Notes: generated by a model not told the origin, from the sequence alone. DNA of 64,000 nt from Mesorhizobium sp. (GCF_024509055.1 NZ_JANINM010000022.1:1-64000), one strand, 5' to 3'; shown: positions 45,874-55,329, counted from the first letter of the stretch. A program made the numbers and translations.

Positions 45874-47034
45874 ATGGCCCTTGAAGCAGACCTCTTCGAA
45901 CAGCTTCGCGACACGGTGCGGCGCTTTGTGAGAGAACGCCTTGTTCCGCGGGAGGCCGACGTCGCCCGCATGGACAGGATGCCCGCCGAGATCAAGCAGG
46001 AGATGCGCGAGCTCGGGCTGTTCGGGCTGTCGATACCACAGGAATATGGCGGCCTCGGCCTCGACATGGAGGAAGAGGTTCACATCACCTTCGAGCTTGG
46101 ACGCACATCTCCCGCGTTCCGGTCGGTGTTCGGCACCAATAACGGCATCGGCTCGCAGGGCCTGGTGATGGACGGCACCGACATCCAGAAGTCATCGTAC
46201 CTGCCGAGACTGGCGACGGGAGAATTGATCAGCTCGTTTGCGCTTACCGAGCCGGAGGCGGGCTCCGACGCGGGCTCGTTGCGCACGACCGCTCGCCGGG
46301 ATGGCGAGGAATATGTGCTCAGCGGCACCAAGCGCTTCATCACCAATGCGCCCTATGCGGATCTATTCACCGTCTTCGCCAGGACCGAGACCGCTCAAAA
46401 ACCCGGTGGCGCGGTGACGGCCTTCCTGGTCGAGCGGGGAGCGCCCGGACTGTCGCTCGGCAAGATCGACAAGAAGATGGGACAGGCCGGCTCCCACACC
46501 TGCGACGTCATTTTCGAGGACTGCCGCGTGCCCGCCGCAGCCGTCCTGGGCGGCGAGGTGGGCCAGGGCTTCCGGACCGCGATGAAGGTTCTGGACCGGG
46601 GACGGCTGCATATCTCAGCCTTCTGCGTGGGTATGGCCGAACGACTGATCGAGGACAGCCTGGCCTATGCCATGCAGCGCAAGCAGTTCGGGCAGCCGAT
46701 CGCCGAATTCCAGCTGATCCAGGCGATGCTCGCGGACAGCAAGGCGGAGGCCTACGCCGCCCGCTGCATGGTGCTCGAAACCGCGCGGTCGAAGGATCGC
46801 GGCGAAAACGTCTCCACCGAGGCCGCCTGCTGCAAGATGTTTGCCAGCGAAATGGTCGGCCGCGTCGCGGACCGGGCAGTGCAGATTCACGGCGGCGCCG
46901 GTTACATGGAGGAATACGGTATCGAACGCGCCTATCGCGATGTGCGCCTGTTCCGCATCTATGAGGGAACGACGCAGATCCAGCAGATCCTGATCGCCAG
47001 GAACATGATCAAGGAAGCCGCGGCCGCGGCTTAG
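45874..47034 (+). CDS. Acyl-CoA dehydrogenase
   Basis: A 386-residue FAD-dependent acyl-CoA dehydrogenase introducing a 2,3-double bond into an acyl-CoA. It has FALTEPEAGSDAGSLRTTA, the FAD segments GTKRFITNA and QIHGGAGYMEEYGIERAYRD, and the catalytic base Glu364 in RIYEGTTQIQ. ATG 45874 matches the family N-terminus; the frame is open from 45637 inside the preceding gene. It follows the AcoC-like gene by 104 nt, possibly the same transcript, and would feed the enoyl-CoA hydratase at 12456. Confidence 0.93.
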   Translation: MALEADLFEQLRDTVRRFVRERLVPREADVARMDRMPAEIKQEMRELGLFGLSIPQEYGGLGLDMEEEVHITFELGRTSPAFRSVFGTNNGIGSQGLVMDGTDIQKSSYLPRLATGELISSFALTEPEAGSDAGSLRTTARRDGEEYVLSGTKRFITNAPYADLFTVFARTETAQKPGGAVTAFLVERGAPGLSLGKIDKKMGQAGSHTCDVIFEDCRVPAAAVLGGEVGQGFRTAMKVLDRGRLHISAFCVGMAERLIEDSLAYAMQRKQFGQPIAEFQLIQAMLADSKAEAYAARCMVLETARSKDRGENVSTEAACCKMFASEMVGRVADRAVQIHGGAGYMEEYGIERAYRDVRLFRIYEGTTQIQQILIARNMIKEAAAAA

Positions 47035-47122
47035 CCGATCTTCAAAAATGCGCGGCGGTCAAAGCTCGATCCATCGCCGCACTGGCTCCAAAGAATAAAG
47101 CCCCTGCACCTAATCCGCGCGT

Positions 47123-47148
47123 TGATAATCGAATTTTTTTCATTATCA
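47123..47148. promoter_or_regulatory. Inverted repeat before the omega-aminotransferase gene
   Basis: TGATAAT and ATTATCA are perfect 7-bp arms separated by 12 nt, 36 nt upstream of the GTG start. The spacer is T-rich. It is a credible operator; no adjacent regulator identifies its protein. Confidence 0.5.
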
Positions 47149-47183
47149 TCGCTGACATTTCACAACCAAACGACGAGATTGCC

Positions 47184-48563
47184 GTGAACGCGCATTCCGA
47201 AATCAACGCGACCGACCTCGCTTACCACCTGCATTCCCAGACCAATCCGCAGGCCCTTTCGCGGGAGGGCGCCTATATTGTCGTCAAGGGCGACGGCGCG
47301 CATGTCATCGACGAAAACGGCAAGCGCTATATCGACGCGATGGCGGGCCTCTGGTGCGCGTCGCTGGGGTTCAACAACGAGCGCCTAGGGCGGGCAGCGG
47401 CCAAGCAATATGAAGAGCTCGGCTACTATCACAGCTTCTATGGACGGACGAATCCGAAGGCAGCCGCGCTGAGCAAGAAGCTGGTCGAACTGACCGGCAT
47501 GTCGGGCGGCAAGACCTTCTTCGTCACCTCGGGCTCCGAGGCCAACGAAACCATGGTTAAGCTCGCCTGGCTCTACCACGCCTCGCGCGGCAAGCCGACC
47601 AAGCGAAAGGTGATCGCGCGCGACCGCGCTTTCCACGGATCGACCATCGTGGCGGGATCGATGTGCGGACTGGAGATGATGCACCGGGAGTTCGGGCTGC
47701 CGCTGCCTGGCTTCATCCACACCCTTTGCCCCAACAGCTATCGCGTCCAGCTGCCGGGCGAGAGCGAGGCGGAGTTCGTCGCCCGCCTGGCTAGCGAATT
47801 CGAACGCATGATCCTCCGTGAGGGGCCTGACACGATCGCGGCCTTCATCGCCGAGCCGGTGATTGCCGGCGGCGGCATCATTCCGCCGCCCAAGGGCTAT
47901 TTCGAAGCCGTCCAGAATATCCTGACGAAATACGATATCCTGTGCCTCGACGACGAGGTGGTCTGCGGTTTTGGCCGCACCGGCAACTGGTTCGGGCGTG
48001 ACACGGTGCAGATGGCGCCGGACATGATGTCGCTCGCCAAGGGCATCACCTCGTCCTACTTCCCGCTTGCCGCCGTGGTGGTTTCGCCGAAGATCCTCGA
48101 CGCGGTCGAGCGCTACAATGAAGGGGGCACCTCTTTCGGCCACGGCTTCACCAACGCGGCGCACCCGGTCGGCGCGGCGGTCGCGGCCGAGACCATCGCC
48201 ATCTATGAGGAGCTCGATATCGTCTCCCATGTCCGCAAGATCGGCGCGCGCCTGCACCAGGTGCTGACGGACGTGACGAAGGACTCGCCCATTGTCGGCA
48301 ACCTTCGCGGCGTCGGACTGATGTATGGAGTGGAACTCGTCGAGGACCCGTCGACCGGCTCGCCTTTCGCGCCAGCGCGCCAGGTCGGCGCCCGCCTTGC
48401 CGCGAGCGCTTATGAGAACGGCCTTGTCGTTCGCGCCATGCGCGACACGGTCGGCTTTTGCCCGCCCCTCATTATCGACGAGGGCGACGTCGAGGAGATC
48501 GGCTCCAAGATGAAGAAAGCGCTGCAGGAAACCGAGAAGGCCATCCAGGCAAAATCGATCTGA
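47184..48563 (+). CDS. Class III omega-aminotransferase
   Basis: A 459-residue fold-type I class III aminotransferase (amine/beta-alanine:pyruvate type). The PLP lysine is Lys286 in SLAKGITSSYFPL; DDEVVCGFGRTGNWFG and SGSEANETMVKLAW are typical of (S)-selective omega-transaminases that use pyruvate. The start is GTG 47184 with only a weak upstream site. A DMT exporter follows about 90 nt downstream. Together with the class IV enzyme at 18834 this gives the region transaminases of both stereochemical types. Confidence 0.92.
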   Translation: MNAHSEINATDLAYHLHSQTNPQALSREGAYIVVKGDGAHVIDENGKRYIDAMAGLWCASLGFNNERLGRAAAKQYEELGYYHSFYGRTNPKAAALSKKLVELTGMSGGKTFFVTSGSEANETMVKLAWLYHASRGKPTKRKVIARDRAFHGSTIVAGSMCGLEMMHREFGLPLPGFIHTLCPNSYRVQLPGESEAEFVARLASEFERMILREGPDTIAAFIAEPVIAGGGIIPPPKGYFEAVQNILTKYDILCLDDEVVCGFGRTGNWFGRDTVQMAPDMMSLAKGITSSYFPLAAVVVSPKILDAVERYNEGGTSFGHGFTNAAHPVGAAVAAETIAIYEELDIVSHVRKIGARLHQVLTDVTKDSPIVGNLRGVGLMYGVELVEDPSTGSPFAPARQVGARLAASAYENGLVVRAMRDTVGFCPPLIIDEGDVEEIGSKMKKALQETEKAIQAKSI

Positions 48564-48600
48564 CAAACAGGGAGCGAGGTGCGCCGACAGCTCCCGAACT

Positions 48601-48622
48601 CCGGCCGCCGAGTGGCGGCCGG
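48601..48622. repeat. Hairpin between aminotransferase and DMT transporter genes
   Basis: CCGGCCGCC and GGCGGCCGG pair perfectly (9 bp, 4-nt loop), 38 nt after the aminotransferase stop. No T-tract, so attenuation or mRNA protection is as likely as termination. Confidence 0.5.
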
Positions 48623-48649
48623 CAAACAACAGACAAGCAGGCGCAGCCG

Positions 48650-49552
48650 ATGCCAGCCCGGCAATCTCCCTTCACCAACGTCTATATCTGCGCCTTCGCG
48701 GCCTACGCGTGTTTCTCGATCTCCGACGCTTTCACCAAGGCCCTGCATGGGCCTTTGAGCGTTTTCGAGATAGGCTTCTTCGAGAATGCCTTCGCTTCGG
48801 TGGTCCTCCTAGCCATACGCCATGAGAACGAGCGCTGGGTCGAGTTCTGGAAAATGAGCCGCCCCTGGCCCATCCATTTGCGCGCGCTATGCGGCGTGCT
48901 GTCCAGCCTTTGCGCCATCTACGCCTTCACGACAATACCGCTGGTCGACGCCTATTCGCTCATCTTCCTGGCGCCGTTCTTCGTGACCGTCATGTCGGTC
49001 CTAATCCTGAAGGAACAGGTTGGGCTGTGGCGCTGGTTCGCGGTGCTGCTCGGCTTTGGCGGCGTCCTGCTGGCGGTCAAGCCCGTGTTCCAAGTGTTCC
49101 AGCTCGGACATTTCAGTGCGGTTGTAGCCGGGCTCTCAACCGGCACGTCGATCATCATCATGCGAAGCCTGGGCTCTTCCGCCAAGAAGACGAGCATTCT
49201 TGGAACGCTGTTCCTCTACCTCGTCTCCATCAACGGCCTTGGCATGGCGGTCCACGGCTTCACAAAGCCCGCCTTGCACGATCTGGTGCTGATGGCGCTG
49301 TCAGGCCTCTGCGTCGGTCTTGGCCAATGGGCTTTCGTCAGCGCCGCGCGCTATGGAAGCGCAACCCAGATCGCGCCGGTCGCCTACTCGCAGCTTGGTT
49401 GGGCCATGCTGTTCGGCATCATCGTCTTTCGCGAATACCCTGATCTGCCGGCGGTTATCGGCGTAGGCATCATCGCCAGCGCCGGGCTGCTGACGGTCCT
49501 TCGCGAGCGCATCCGCCGGATCAAACCGGCAAATCCGCCCGGCATCCGCTAA
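48650..49552 (+). CDS. EamA/DMT-family transporter
   Basis: A 300-residue inner-membrane protein with about ten hydrophobic segments in two EamA halves (first half from YICAFAAYACFSISDAFTKAL; second from HFSAVVAGLSTGTSIIIM). DMT proteins export or import amino acids, nucleosides or drugs; substrate unknown. ATG 48650 gives the usual DMT length; the earlier frame overlaps the aminotransferase. Its stop is 4 nt from the convergent kinase gene. Confidence 0.88.
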   Translation: MPARQSPFTNVYICAFAAYACFSISDAFTKALHGPLSVFEIGFFENAFASVVLLAIRHENERWVEFWKMSRPWPIHLRALCGVLSSLCAIYAFTTIPLVDAYSLIFLAPFFVTVMSVLILKEQVGLWRWFAVLLGFGGVLLAVKPVFQVFQLGHFSAVVAGLSTGTSIIIMRSLGSSAKKTSILGTLFLYLVSINGLGMAVHGFTKPALHDLVLMALSGLCVGLGQWAFVSAARYGSATQIAPVAYSQLGWAMLFGIIVFREYPDLPAVIGVGIIASAGLLTVLRERIRRIKPANPPGIR

Positions 49553-49555
49553 GGC

Positions 49556-50824
49556 TTACGTCCTCATCTTCTCGAGCGCGGCGGAAAAGACATCGTCCGT
49601 GCCGATCTTTCCAGGCTTGAGGAACAGCGAAATGCGACGGTCGTCATGCGAGACGCAGGAGCCGGCGCCGAGTTCGTCGAAGGGAAGCACCTGCATGCTG
49701 CGGATGCCGAGCGCCTGGACGATGGCGCCGGAGGATTCACCTCCCGATACGACGAACTTGCGAACGCCCCTCTCCGCAAGCCCCTTGGCAATGCCGGCCA
49801 ACACCCCTTCGGCCTTCTTCGCTGCCCCCATCACGCCGAACATCGACTGCGCCCGCGTGACGGCGGCCGGATCGCCGGCGACCGAAAATCCGATTGCCCG
49901 CCCGGCATTGAGCTGCGTCTGCGCCCAGTCCAGGGAGCCTTCCGTCAGGACATCGCCCTCTGCCCCGCAGATATCGATGTCAAGAACCGGGTTCGACAGC
50001 GCGAAATGGTCGCGCTGCCTCAGCGTAACTTCGCTGCAGCTTCCCACCAGAACGGCTTCTCCACCCTGCCCGCGAACCGGCCGAGGCCGGTCTTGTGCAG
50101 CGTGCCTCGCATCTTCGTTCCTCCATTGCGACGCCAGTTCGATTGCCAAGGCGTCGGCGCCTGTTGTGACGCGGTCGCGGCGGAAGATGGCCGCGCCGAG
50201 CGCCACATCGTCATTGTCGACGCAGTCCATGAGGAAATAGCGCACGCCCTTGTCCTGCTGTTCACGCACATAATCGTGAGCGAATGCCGAGCCGCGATGC
50301 AGGACACGATGCGGCAGCAAGCCAACCTTCTCCGCGGTCTGGCGTTGCAGCACGCGGGCCATGTCGGGGTCGTTCATCGGCGTGATCGGGTCGAAGCGCT
50401 TGATCGATTCCGAGATGATGCGATCCTTGTAGAACATGTAGCCTTCATGCACGTAGGTGCGAAGGTCCGGATAGCCGGGACTGAAAATCAGTCGCGGCTG
50501 CCGATATTTGCCGATCAGGAAGTCGGCGCAGGGCCCGATATTGCCTTCATCGGTGGAATCGAAAGTGGAGCAGTATTTGTAGAAGATATGCTCGGCGGCG
50601 ATGGCATCGAGCGCTGTGGTCAGGCGATCCAGCGTGGCGACCGCTTCGGCGGCCGGCATGAAGCGCAGGCGGGTGGCGACAACCAGAACCTCCTGGTCAC
50701 TGACGGCCGGCAAGATATCCGGATCGCAAACGTAAAGAGCCGGGATGCCTAGCTTTTCGAGGTTGCTGGCAACGAACAGGCCGCCGGTGAAATCGTCGGC
50801 AATGACGGCGAACCTGACACTCAT
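49556..50824 (-). CDS. DUF1537 four-carbon acid sugar kinase (second copy)
   Basis: A 422-residue DUF1537 family kinase. The N-terminal VIADDFTGGLFVASNLEKLG and FYKYCSTFDSTDEGNIGPCADFL motifs are intact, as is VVSGGESSGAIVQALG in the nucleotide domain. It differs clearly from the copy at 26877 and lacks an OtnC-like partner. It follows the aldehyde dehydrogenase gene on the same strand after a probable terminator. ATG 50824 is chosen over an earlier in-frame start. Confidence 0.87.
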   Translation of the reverse strand: MSVRFAVIADDFTGGLFVASNLEKLGIPALYVCDPDILPAVSDQEVLVVATRLRFMPAAEAVATLDRLTTALDAIAAEHIFYKYCSTFDSTDEGNIGPCADFLIGKYRQPRLIFSPGYPDLRTYVHEGYMFYKDRIISESIKRFDPITPMNDPDMARVLQRQTAEKVGLLPHRVLHRGSAFAHDYVREQQDKGVRYFLMDCVDNDDVALGAAIFRRDRVTTGADALAIELASQWRNEDARHAAQDRPRPVRGQGGEAVLVGSCSEVTLRQRDHFALSNPVLDIDICGAEGDVLTEGSLDWAQTQLNAGRAIGFSVAGDPAAVTRAQSMFGVMGAAKKAEGVLAGIAKGLAERGVRKFVVSGGESSGAIVQALGIRSMQVLPFDELGAGSCVSHDDRRISLFLKPGKIGTDDVFSAALEKMRT

Positions 50825-50897
50825 GCGAACGATGCACCTCCCCAAGCCCCGTCAATGACTACCCCGCGCTGCCCGGATGCTCCGGCTCAGGCGCAAA

Positions 50898-50917
50898 GGA
50901 CCAACTCGGGTTGGTCC
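50898..50917 (-). terminator. Terminator of the aldehyde dehydrogenase gene
   Basis: GGACCAAC and GTTGGTCC form a perfect 8-bp stem with a 4-nt loop, 25 nt past the stop on the minus strand, followed by TTT. It separates the dehydrogenase from the DUF1537 gene. Confidence 0.6.
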
Positions 50918-50942
50918 CGTCGGCTCATAGGCCGCGATGCCG

Positions 50943-52385
50943 TCACTCCACCTGCAGATGGGTGACGAACTTGGTGTTCAGGTAAGGCTCCAGCGCATCG
51001 GCGCCGCCCTCGGTGCCATAGCCGGAATCGTTGATCCCACCGAAGGGAACCTCCGGCAGCGCCAGGCCGAGATGGTTGATCGAGAGCATGCCCGAGCGAA
51101 CGCGGCTGCTCATCCTTGCGGCGTTATCGGCCGAGCGCGTGAAGGCATAAGCCGCCAAGCCGTAGTTGAGCCGGTTGGCTTCCTCGATCGCCTCGTCGAT
51201 GCCATCGACGGGAACCATCAGGGCGACAGGGCCGAACGGCTCTTCATTCATGATGCGCGCGGTCTTCGGCACCCGCGAAAGAACCGTCGGCTCGAAGAAG
51301 TAGCCGGCATTGCCCATGCGCTTGCCGCCGGTCATCACCTCGGCGCCGGCCTGCACCGCCTCTTGCACGAGGGCGCCAACGGCCTCGACGCGCCGCTCGC
51401 TGACCAGCGGGCCCATCGTCGTGCCATCGGCGAGACCGTCGCCGACCCTGATCGCCTTGGCCGTCGAGGTGAAGACTTCGACGAATTCATCAAAGACGCC
51501 CTGGTCGACAAGGAAGCGCGTCGGCGACACGCAAACCTGGCCGGCATTGCGGAACTTGGAACCTGCCATCACCTTGGCGGCGCGCTGGATATCGGCATCC
51601 GGCAGGACGATGACCGGGGAATGGCCGCCAAGCTCCATGGTCGAGCGCTTCATGTGCTGCCCCGCCAGCGAAGCCAACTGCTTGCCGACGGCGGTGGAGC
51701 CGGTGAACGAGATCTTCTTAATGACCGGATGCGGGATGAGGTAAGAGGAAATGTCGGCCGGCACGCCATAGACGAGATTGACGACACCCGCTGGCACGCC
51801 GGCGTCGACGAACGCCCTGACGAGCTCGGCCGGTGAAGCCGGCGTTTCCTCCGGTCCCTTGATGATGATGGAACATCCGGTGGCGAGCGCCGCCGACAGC
51901 TTCCTCACGACCTGGTTGAGTGGGAAATTCCATGGCGTGAAGGCCGCGACGACACCGACCGGTTCCTTGACCTCGATCTGGCTGACGCCGCCGGCGCGTG
52001 CTGGAATGACCCGGCCGTAGGCGCGGCGTCCTTCCTCGGCGAACCAGTCAATCAGGTCGGCGGCGGCGAGCGTTTCCATCTTGGCCTCGGCCAGCGGCTT
52101 GCCCTGCTCTGCGGTCATGACGCGCGCGATCTTCTCGGCGCGTTCGCGCACAAGAACGGCAGCCGCGCGCATCAGCTTGTAGCGCTCGAACGCGGACGTC
52201 CTGCTCCAGAGCTGGAAGCCCTTTTCCGCAGCGGCAAGCGCCTCGTCGAGATCCGCGATCTCGGCGTGGGCGAGCCTGCCCAGAAGCGTCTCGTTGGCAG
52301 GGTTGATGATCGGCAGGGTCTTGCCCGACGCGGCCGGCTTCCACTCGCCGTCGATATGCAGCAGCACATGTTCGGGGTATGACAT
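50943..52385 (-). CDS. NAD(P)-dependent aldehyde dehydrogenase, succinate-semialdehyde type
   Basis: A 480-residue aldehyde dehydrogenase. [15 protein letters not shown] is the cofactor loop, [17 protein letters not shown] holds the general base Glu, and [15 protein letters not shown] the catalytic Cys; the Cys is followed by VSPTRF, typical of the GabD/SSADH group. ATG 52385 is used; AAGGAG is 10 nt upstream, with GTG and TTG alternatives 6-9 nt earlier. It is the first gene downstream of the N-demethylase operon and could oxidise aldehydes released there or semialdehydes from the transaminases. Confidence 0.92.
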   Translation of the reverse strand: MSYPEHVLLHIDGEWKPAASGKTLPIINPANETLLGRLAHAEIADLDEALAAAEKGFQLWSRTSAFERYKLMRAAAVLVRERAEKIARVMTAEQGKPLAEAKMETLAAADLIDWFAEEGRRAYGRVIPARAGGVSQIEVKEPVGVVAAFTPWNFPLNQVVRKLSAALATGCSIIIKGPEETPASPAELVRAFVDAGVPAGVVNLVYGVPADISSYLIPHPVIKKISFTGSTAVGKQLASLAGQHMKRSTMELGGHSPVIVLPDADIQRAAKVMAGSKFRNAGQVCVSPTRFLVDQGVFDEFVEVFTSTAKAIRVGDGLADGTTMGPLVSERRVEAVGALVQEAVQAGAEVMTGGKRMGNAGYFFEPTVLSRVPKTARIMNEEPFGPVALMVPVDGIDEAIEEANRLNYGLAAYAFTRSADNAARMSSRVRSGMLSINHLGLALPEVPFGGINDSGYGTEGGADALEPYLNTKFVTHLQVE

Positions 52386-52529
52386 TTCCACCAATCTCCT
52401 TGTATTTCGATGCGCCTTGCGCGGCTATCGACCGCCCGCCGCCCACCAGGGTCGGCCAGACTCCGCCAGTGCCGCGCAGCCAGTGAGCCGGCCCTCTCGA
52501 CCGGCGTCCGAATTGCAGGCTTCTGATAG

Positions 52530-52537
52530 GATATATC
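52530..52537. promoter_or_regulatory. GATATATC core upstream of the aldehyde dehydrogenase
   Basis: This 8-bp palindrome also occurs inside the 23-bp operator candidate at 56368, and TTCTG lies 9 nt to its left, so it may be a degenerate site for the same regulator. Weak on its own. Confidence 0.25.
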
Positions 52538-52673
52538 GCCCCCGTTTGCTACGGCGCCGGGTGACTTTAGCCGATTTTTTTCGCATTTGTGCGTGCTGCC
52601 GGAACGCCGCGCGCAAGCCGTCTGTACGTTCCTCATGATAGGGCCGTGACAGCCGGCGCATGCACCGGTCAGG

Positions 52674-53642
52674 TCACGTCTCCACCTCAACTTCACCGCC
52701 GAACACCCTTGAGACGCAGGGCATCATGGCGGTTCCTTCGGCTCGCTCCGCGGCATCCAGAACATGATCGTTGTGGACGATCCTACCGCTGCAGCGACGC
52801 ACCTTCAGGCGGCATTTGCCACAGGCGCCGACCCGGCACATGGAATCGATCTCGACGCCCGCATCCTCCAGCGCATCGAGCATCGACTGGTCGGACGAAA
52901 CCGCGATGACGCGCGTTTCCTTTCCCGGCAGCACGACCGAGAATGGGATACCTCCAACCGTCGTCGCCTTAAACAGTTCGAAGTGCAGGCATGACGGCGG
53001 CCAGCCCAAGGCCTCGGCTGTTTCGATCACCGCATCCATCATCTTCGGCGACCCGCAGACATAGACATGGGTGCCGATCCATTGGCCGCGCAGCAGGGCG
53101 GAAATATCGAGTCGGGTGCCTGCCGTGCTGTCGTGAATGCGCACTCTTGAGCCGTAGAGGGCCCGAAGCTGCGCGACGAAGGGCGCGGCCCCGGCTGAGC
53201 GGACTGCGTAATGCAGTTCGAAGGCAGTTCCCTCACGGTCCAGTTCGGATGCCATGCTCAGAAACGGCGTAATGCCTATGCCGCCGGCAATCAGTAGATG
53301 GCGTCTTGCCATCCGATCGATCGGAAAGAAGTTCAACGGCCAGCGCACGGTCAGTTCGTCACCGACGCGGAGATGTTCGTGCAGGAATTTCGATCCGCCC
53401 CGGCCGTCAGGCTGATGAAGAACAGAGATCGTGTAGCGGCGCCGATCATCAGGATCGCCGGTCAGCGAGTAGGCGTTGCGCCGAACCCGTCCGCCAATGT
53501 CGAGCAGCAGGACCAGATGCGACCCGGGCGAGAAGGCCGGCAGATCGTGTCCCTGCGGATGCTCGAAAGCAAAGCTCTTCACGCCGTCGGCGACAGTTTC
53601 GATGCCGGCTAGCCTCAGCCTCAGAAACGCCTTGGCATCCAT
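52674..53642 (-). CDS. PDR/VanB-type ferredoxin reductase with C-terminal 2Fe-2S domain
   Basis: A 322-residue electron-transfer protein: FAD/FMN-binding domain (RRNAYSLTGDP), NAD-binding domain (LLIAGGIGITPFLSMA) and a C-terminal plant-type 2Fe-2S domain with Cys269, Cys274, Cys277 and Cys309 (CRVGACGKC). It supplies electrons to an oxygenase. Its ATG overlaps the stop of the DmmA-like gene (ATGA), and gene order matches dimethylamine monooxygenase clusters, where it is the reductase subunit. Confidence 0.93.
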   Translation of the reverse strand: MDAKAFLRLRLAGIETVADGVKSFAFEHPQGHDLPAFSPGSHLVLLLDIGGRVRRNAYSLTGDPDDRRRYTISVLHQPDGRGGSKFLHEHLRVGDELTVRWPLNFFPIDRMARRHLLIAGGIGITPFLSMASELDREGTAFELHYAVRSAGAAPFVAQLRALYGSRVRIHDSTAGTRLDISALLRGQWIGTHVYVCGSPKMMDAVIETAEALGWPPSCLHFELFKATTVGGIPFSVVLPGKETRVIAVSSDQSMLDALEDAGVEIDSMCRVGACGKCRLKVRRCSGRIVHNDHVLDAAERAEGTAMMPCVSRVFGGEVEVET

Positions 53643-54232
53643 CACAAAAGCTCTTGCCGCAAGGCTGGAATGTTGGGATCCGAAGGATGGAGAACGACGG
53701 CCTGGTAGGCGCCGATGCGGCGTGAGTAATGGTCGCGCACGATCAAGGTCACGTGACAGCGAGCGCAATCGAAGGCGCGGTAAGCGATGTCGTCACTCAC
53801 CGTCTTGCAATGCACGCACTGGGCGCGACGCGCGCCGGAGCCAGCGAGTTCCGCAAGCATCGTGTCGGCGGCAAGGCCGCGATCGCTCGCCAACCGGCGA
53901 ACAAGGGAGAGGAAGGACTCGGAGCCGGCGACATAAAGCCGGCTCGCCGCCGGGGCGGTATCCATGCAAGCCGAAAGCGCGGAAGAAAAACCCGGTCCCT
54001 CGGCATGCACTTCAAGGCTTGCGGTCGATGCCCGCAACGGGGAGCCAATCCGATGTTCGCGCCCCAGAACATAAACACGTATCGACTCGTCACCTGTCGC
54101 GCATGCGGTAGCCAGGAGGCGCTCGATCGCGACCAGGCCAGCTTCGTCCGAGACCACGATATGCCGCTGCGCGGGCCCCCAGGCCAGTTGGCCATAGGCA
54201 GGCTTCGACGAACTCTCGATACCGATGGTCAA
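53642..54232 (-). CDS. DmmA-like dimethylamine monooxygenase subunit
   Basis: A 196-residue protein with two CxxC pairs, Cys139/142 (CVHC) and Cys156/159 (CARC), forming a probable rubredoxin- or zinc-ribbon-like site, and an N-terminal domain resembling a small nucleotide-binding fold (HIVVSDEAGLVAIERLLA). It fits the DmmA family found between the heme N-demethylase and its reductase. No ATG is available; the proposed TTG start at 54232 overlaps the upstream stop as TTGA, so translation is probably coupled. Confidence 0.82.
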   Translation of the reverse strand: MTIGIESSSKPAYGQLAWGPAQRHIVVSDEAGLVAIERLLATACATGDESIRVYVLGREHRIGSPLRASTASLEVHAEGPGFSSALSACMDTAPAASRLYVAGSESFLSLVRRLASDRGLAADTMLAELAGSGARRAQCVHCKTVSDDIAYRAFDCARCHVTLIVRDHYSRRIGAYQAVVLHPSDPNIPALRQELL

Positions 54233-55329
54233 GGGCGAGGCTCCAGCCGATCGGTGTCGGGGCCGGCACCCGGCGAAAGCGGGCGCCCATCGTCGAAGCG
54301 CGCGAGCCAGTCGACGCATTCCTGCCGGAAGTGGATGTTCGCGAACCGCGCAAGCCCGGGATCGAGATCGCGCAAAACCCGGTGCAGGCGCGCCGCCCAT
54401 TTCGGCACCCGCGCCACATCGCGCAGCGACAGGAGATAGTTGCGCAGGGCGAAGATGATCGCATTGCTGCGCGGTAGGCGGTAGAGTTGCTGGAACTCGC
54501 TGCGCACGAAGATATCGTCGGGCACAGACTTGGCTGTTACGCCGTCAATGTCGTGCTGCCAGACGATCTTGTTCTCGAGCGATTTGTCGAGGCGCGGCCG
54601 GGCGGAGTGCACCCAGGTGACGCGCCGTTGAGGCGCCTCCGCCGCGAGCATCATGGTCATGCGCAGGGCCTGGTCGATGACCCGGCTTTCGGCCGCCGCT
54701 CCAACCAATGTCCCATGCCAGTCGTGCCAGTTCATTCCCAGGATGAAGTCGAACGACCAGCCATATGAAGCTGTCACCATGCCGCCGTCCAGCCACAGCG
54801 TGCCCTGGCGCTGATCCATGAGCACGAAGTCGCCCTGGGCCTGGCGGGTGATGTATTCGAATGCCTCGCAGTGAAGCGTCTCGGCCCTGCCGAAGACGAA
54901 GTCCCGCGTTTCCCCGAGCAGACGGTTTTCCCACCGGCAGTTCCGGCCCTCGCACCGGTAGGAGAAGCTCTCGGGAAAATCCTGCGCCAGCGCGCGCATG
55001 ATATAGTCCGTCGCCTCCCATTGCGCCTGCTGCATGTGCGGAAGCATGGCGTAGCGCGAACGATCGTGATCGAGGACTAAGGCGCGCTCGGCGACCTCTT
55101 CCAGATAGTGCTCGTCGATATCGAAGAGCGACCGGTAGGCGGCGGTCGGTCCGTTACGCTCCTGGGGCTCGATCCCCACACCCCTCATCTCGAAGCGGTC
55201 GGAGTTGAACGGGAAAGGAAAGCGCAGAATGGCCGCGTCCGAATTGCGGAACGTCATGGCGCCGCGAAAGACGTTAGGCGGCAAGTCTGCGGGCTGCGGC
55301 GCGATAGCCAAATTCATCTCTCCCCGCAT
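54229..55329 (-). CDS. Heme-dependent oxidative N-demethylase (DUF3445/HODM family)
   Basis: A 366-residue protein of the HODM (DUF3445) family, the catalytic heme subunit of dimethylamine monooxygenase-type systems that demethylate secondary amines with O2, releasing formaldehyde. Segments RFPFPFNSDRFEMRGVGIEP, RQGTLWLDGGMVTASYGWSFD and RSEFQQLYRLPRSNAIIFALRNYLLSL are family-like. It is first in a tightly overlapping three-gene operon with the DmmA-like and reductase genes. ATG 55329 is used; ATG 55317 follows GGGGAGAG too closely. The exact amine is unknown. Confidence 0.87.
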   Translation of the reverse strand: MRGEMNLAIAPQPADLPPNVFRGAMTFRNSDAAILRFPFPFNSDRFEMRGVGIEPQERNGPTAAYRSLFDIDEHYLEEVAERALVLDHDRSRYAMLPHMQQAQWEATDYIMRALAQDFPESFSYRCEGRNCRWENRLLGETRDFVFGRAETLHCEAFEYITRQAQGDFVLMDQRQGTLWLDGGMVTASYGWSFDFILGMNWHDWHGTLVGAAAESRVIDQALRMTMMLAAEAPQRRVTWVHSARPRLDKSLENKIVWQHDIDGVTAKSVPDDIFVRSEFQQLYRLPRSNAIIFALRNYLLSLRDVARVPKWAARLHRVLRDLDPGLARFANIHFRQECVDWLARFDDGRPLSPGAGPDTDRLEPRP

